Origin: JAGQRJ01 sp041402045
Lineage (GTDB): Bacteria; Planctomycetota; J058
Reading direction: 5' to 3'
Assembly: GCA_041402045.1 (NCBI GenBank)
Contig: JAWKSZ010000027.1
Coordinates: forward strand, 22,881 to 86,880
Length of the DNA stretch: 64,000 nucleotides
The notes below the pieces were generated by a model that saw only the letters and a program-made list of their open reading frames with translations, was not told the origin of the DNA and did no database searches. How positions within the stretch are numbered: the stretch's first letter is position 1; each line of letters starts with the position of its first letter. This document shows positions 61,584 to 64,000 of this stretch, in pieces. A program made the position numbers and the translations under genes.

Positions 61584-62279
61584 CTAGTCGGAGCTGCCCA
61601 GGCTCGGCGCGATCCCCCCGGTCGCTGGGTTGGCGGCGGACTCGGGGTCCTGCCCCTGCACGAACGTCAGCGCCTCGAACCGGGGGGCAGCCTCGAGCAC
61701 CCGGCCCTCCCGATCCTCGACCGTGAACGTGTGCACCTTCCACCGGCACACGAGCGGGGTCCCGCCCGAAGGCAGGGGGATCGACCCCGCGCGCCACGTG
61801 GTCTCGAAGGTGCGCACGAAGCCCGGCCGTCCGGCGTAGGTCACGAGCGCGCGCCCGAGGTGCACCCGGGTGATCCGCTCCTCGCTGCGGAACAGGTAGG
61901 CCTCGAAGCGCGTGTTCTCCGGGGCCACGGGCAGGAGCAACCCCGTGGCCGGGACGACCTGATCCTGCACGCGGACGGCGTCCTTCCCGACCCAGGTCAC
62001 CCTCAGCTCGACGGGCTGCGGATCGACCCAGAGCTTGGGCACGATCTCCCGGCCCTGCTTGCGCAGAGGACCTCGGATCGTGACCTGCTCCCCGGCCAAC
62101 TGCGCCAGGCGCCCCGCGAAGCTCGAGGCGTCCCTGGCGTCGCCGACCACCTCCACCCGGGAGGTGCCCACGACGTAGACGGTAGCGCCGTCGACCACGA
62201 CCTCCCCGGCCGCGGTGCCGCCCAAAGCCCAGCCGCTGGCCAGCCACACGAGACAGACTGCAAGGGGTGCGATCTTCAT
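61584..62279 (-). CDS. Secreted protein of unknown function
   Basis: 231 residues from ATG 62277-62279. Signal peptide MKIAPLAVCLVWLASGWALGG, then two beta-rich regions (VVVDGATVYVVGTSRVEVVG; RVHLGRALVTYAG). No Cys lipobox, so periplasmic or secreted. It lies 72 bases upstream of the TerB-AAR2 gene on the same strand and may be co-transcribed. No family recognised. Confidence 0.7.
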   Translation of the reverse strand: MKIAPLAVCLVWLASGWALGGTAAGEVVVDGATVYVVGTSRVEVVGDARDASSFAGRLAQLAGEQVTIRGPLRKQGREIVPKLWVDPQPVELRVTWVGKDAVRVQDQVVPATGLLLPVAPENTRFEAYLFRSEERITRVHLGRALVTYAGRPGFVRTFETTWRAGSIPLPSGGTPLVCRWKVHTFTVEDREGRVLEAAPRFEALTFVQGQDPESAANPATGGIAPSLGSSD

Positions 62280-62432
62280 TGGCGTACTCGCCTCCACCCC
62301 GCGCTCAGCAAACGGGGCGCCCTCCACAAAGCCAAGCCGCGCCCGCCGACCGCCGAGGGGCCCGAGACCCAACTCCGACGCACCCCCGCCCCCCCTGGAC
62401 ACCCCGCGATCGTGTCGCGAGAGCCGCAGCCC

Positions 62433-64000
62433 TCACGCGCCCAGGAGCTCCTCTTCCACCCGGTCGGCCGCCGTCGAGAAGCGCGGCTCGGCGATCCGGC
62501 AGGGGCCGCGCCAGCTCTCGATCCGGGTCGCGATCAGGCCGGGCACGCCGTGCTCGGCCTCGACCCGGCCCTCGATCACCACCGGGCGCGGGGCGTGCAG
62601 GTCCCACGCGCCGCGGGCGTAGGTCCGAGGGAAGACCGTGACCTCGATCAGCCCGGTGGTGTCCTCCAGGGTCACGAACTCCATGGCGTCCTTCTGCTTG
62701 GTGTGCACGAGCTTGGCGGTCACCAGCCAGCCGCACACCCGCACCCGGCGCCCCACGTGGCGCTCGAGCTCGGCGGCAGGCACCGCGTCCAGCCCGTCGA
62801 GCTCCGGCGACCAGAGCCGGAGCGGGTGCGCGCGGATCGGGATCCCGTAGGCCAGGAGCTCGTGCTCGAGGCGCAGCGCCTCGTCGAGGTCCGGAACCTG
62901 CGGGGGCTCGGGGTCCAGGGGCCGCGCGGTGTCGCGGAACAACGCCCCCGCCGGCCCGCGCCCGCCGAGGAGCCGGATCCGCCAGTGCAGGCGCGCGCGG
63001 TTCGCGGCGTCGGGGAGCGCGTCCAGCGCGCCGGCCCGGGCCAGGGTCGTGAGCTCGTCGCGCTCGAGCTCGGGGACCCGGGTCACCAGGTCCTCGAAGC
63101 TCTGGAACCGCCCGCCGGCCTCCCGCGCGCGGAGCAAGGCCTCGCCGGCGACGCGGCGGAACCCGCGGAGCTGCGCCAGCCCCACCCGCAGCTTCGGCCC
63201 GCTCCCGCGCCAGGCCCAGTCGCTCTCGTTCACGCAGGCGAGCTCCGGAGTGATCCCCAGCCGGCGCGCCTCCCCCAGGTACCCGAGCGTCGAGTAGTAG
63301 CCGCCGCCGTTCGAGATCACCGCCGCCAGGAACTCCGCCGGGTAGCGGTCGCGCAGCCAGCAGCACTTGAAGGACACCAGCGCGTAACTCGCGCTGTGGG
63401 CCTTGCAGAACGAGTAGCCGGCGAAGGACTCGAGCATGCGCCACAGGGACTCCTCGAGCGCGGGCCCTACCCCACGCTGGCGCACGCCCGCGCGGAAGCG
63501 CGCCTCGACGTCGGCCAGGCGGTAGTCGTGGGTCTTCTTGGCCAGCACCTTGCGCAGGCGGTCGGCCTCGTGGGGGCTGAACCCGGCCAGGTGGATCGCG
63601 ATCCGGGCCACGTCCTCCTGGTAGGCCATGAGCCCGAAGGTCCCCTGCAGCAGCCGCTCGAGCTCCGGGTGCACCGGCGCCCAGGGCTTGCCGTGCAGGC
63701 GGTCGAGGTAGGTGCGAATGAACTCGTTGGCCGCGGGGCGAATGATCGAGGAGTGGATCACCAGGCGCTCGAAGTCGCCGCAGCCGCTGCGCCGCTGGAG
63801 CTGGCGCATGGCCGGGGACTCCACGTAGAAGCAGCCCATGCTCTCGCCGCGGGCGAGCATGGCCTGGCAGCGCGGGTCGGAGGTCGCGTCGAGGGCGGCG
63901 TAGTCGGGGGCCGCGTCGCCGCGCGCCCGCGCGCGCTCCAGGGTGTCGCGGATCACCGCCAGCGAGCGGTTGCCCAGGAGGTCGATCTTGACCAGCCCCG
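62433..64000 (-). CDS. dnaE: DNA polymerase III alpha subunit, C-terminal part (N-terminus beyond window)
   Basis: The frame enters from the right edge (LVKIDLLGNRSLAVIRD) and ends at 62433, giving about 520 residues. Seen are the palm/finger segments SMGCFYVESPAMRQL, IIRPAANEFIRTYLDR and FGLMAYQEDVARIAIHLAGFS, the FAGYSFCKAHSASYALVSF block of DnaE finger domains, helix-hairpin-helix region, and a C-terminal OB fold (VRVCGWLVTAKLVHTKQ). The tail after the OB fold is short, lacking the tau-binding extension of main replicative DnaE, so an accessory DnaE-type polymerase is possible. Confidence 0.92.
   Translation of the reverse strand, partial: GLVKIDLLGNRSLAVIRDTLERARARGDAAPDYAALDATSDPRCQAMLARGESMGCFYVESPAMRQLQRRSGCGDFERLVIHSSIIRPAANEFIRTYLDRLHGKPWAPVHPELERLLQGTFGLMAYQEDVARIAIHLAGFSPHEADRLRKVLAKKTHDYRLADVEARFRAGVRQRGVGPALEESLWRMLESFAGYSFCKAHSASYALVSFKCCWLRDRYPAEFLAAVISNGGGYYSTLGYLGEARRLGITPELACVNESDWAWRGSGPKLRVGLAQLRGFRRVAGEALLRAREAGGRFQSFEDLVTRVPELERDELTTLARAGALDALPDAANRARLHWRIRLLGGRGPAGALFRDTARPLDPEPPQVPDLDEALRLEHELLAYGIPIRAHPLRLWSPELDGLDAVPAAELERHVGRRVRVCGWLVTAKLVHTKQKDAMEFVTLEDTTGLIEVTVFPRTYARGAWDLHAPRPVVIEGRVEAEHGVPGLIATRIESWRGPCRIAEPRFSTAADRVEEELLGA

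Overview
The window is about 64 kb of very GC-rich DNA, densely coding on both strands, with many GTG and TTG starts and repeated 4-base stop/start overlaps (GTGA, ATGA, TTGA). Two short class III-type pseudopilins, an FHA/Ser-Thr kinase gene, two ECF sigma/anti-sigma pairs, lipoproteins with Cys lipoboxes, a bacterial AAR2-like protein and a plasmanylethanolamine desaturase suggest a Gram-negative Planctomycetota member or a close relative. Myxococcota is the main alternative. This placement rests on family recognition, not on a marker-gene tree.

Layout. 0-8 kb: truncated lipoprotein, AarF/UbiB kinase-like gene, a two-gene coiled-coil/membrane unit, an acidic repeat protein, an FHA protein with a probable pseudokinase domain, a YkgJ-type Cys-cluster protein, tRNA-Leu(UAG) and a HEAT-like protein. 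8-10.7 kb: a B12-type radical SAM gene, then about 1 kb of non-coding DNA made of three repeat families. 10.6-15.9 kb: small zinc-ribbon protein, ureohydrolase, glutathione peroxidase, queA, and an ECF sigma/anti-sigma/periplasmic protein operon. 16-20.4 kb: a coupled lipid-type operon (acyltransferase, SDR epimerase, amino-acid dehydrogenase, SCP2) divergent from a second extended SDR. 20.4-24.4 kb: lipoprotein, possible leader peptide, truA, hpf, frameshifted ptsN, HPr and two unknown genes. 24.5-26 kb: a PEDS1/CarF-type desaturase and an SDR. 26-30.8 kb: SGNH hydrolase, FAD-linked oxidase, 2-hydroxyacid dehydrogenase and CBS/CorC membrane protein, divergent from ftsH. 33-36.6 kb: two zinc alcohol dehydrogenases between two paralogous pseudopilins. 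36.8-42.6 kb: a four-gene translationally coupled surface-polysaccharide operon. 42.7-45.8 kb: tRNA-Ser(CGA), SUKH-like protein, and a beta-helix/Ig-like surface protein with a broken frame. 46-54.2 kb: HAD phosphatase, LarA-like protein, purM, rhodanese, a PEP-synthase-like protein lacking the PEP-barrel, and a badly disrupted kinase/propeller gene. 54.3-58.1 kb: two lipoproteins, ECF sigma and a FecR-like coiled-coil regulator. 58.1-58.5 kb: three long RNA-like hairpins. 58.5-62.3 kb: acyl carrier protein, a TerB-TerB-AAR2 fusion and a secreted protein. The end is the C-terminal half of a DnaE-type polymerase.

The strongest candidate for something undescribed is the 874-residue gene at 58887..61511. 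It joins two TerB-like domains to a region that resembles both parts of AAR2, the eukaryotic U5 snRNP/Prp8 assembly factor, and it lies next to an acyl carrier protein and a three-hairpin non-coding segment. Other points of note are the FHA pseudokinase, the Rph-like PEP-utilising protein, the plasmalogen desaturase, the repeat block at 9.66-10.6 kb, and three genes with disrupted frames (ptsN, the beta-helix protein, the second kinase) that need read-level checking.
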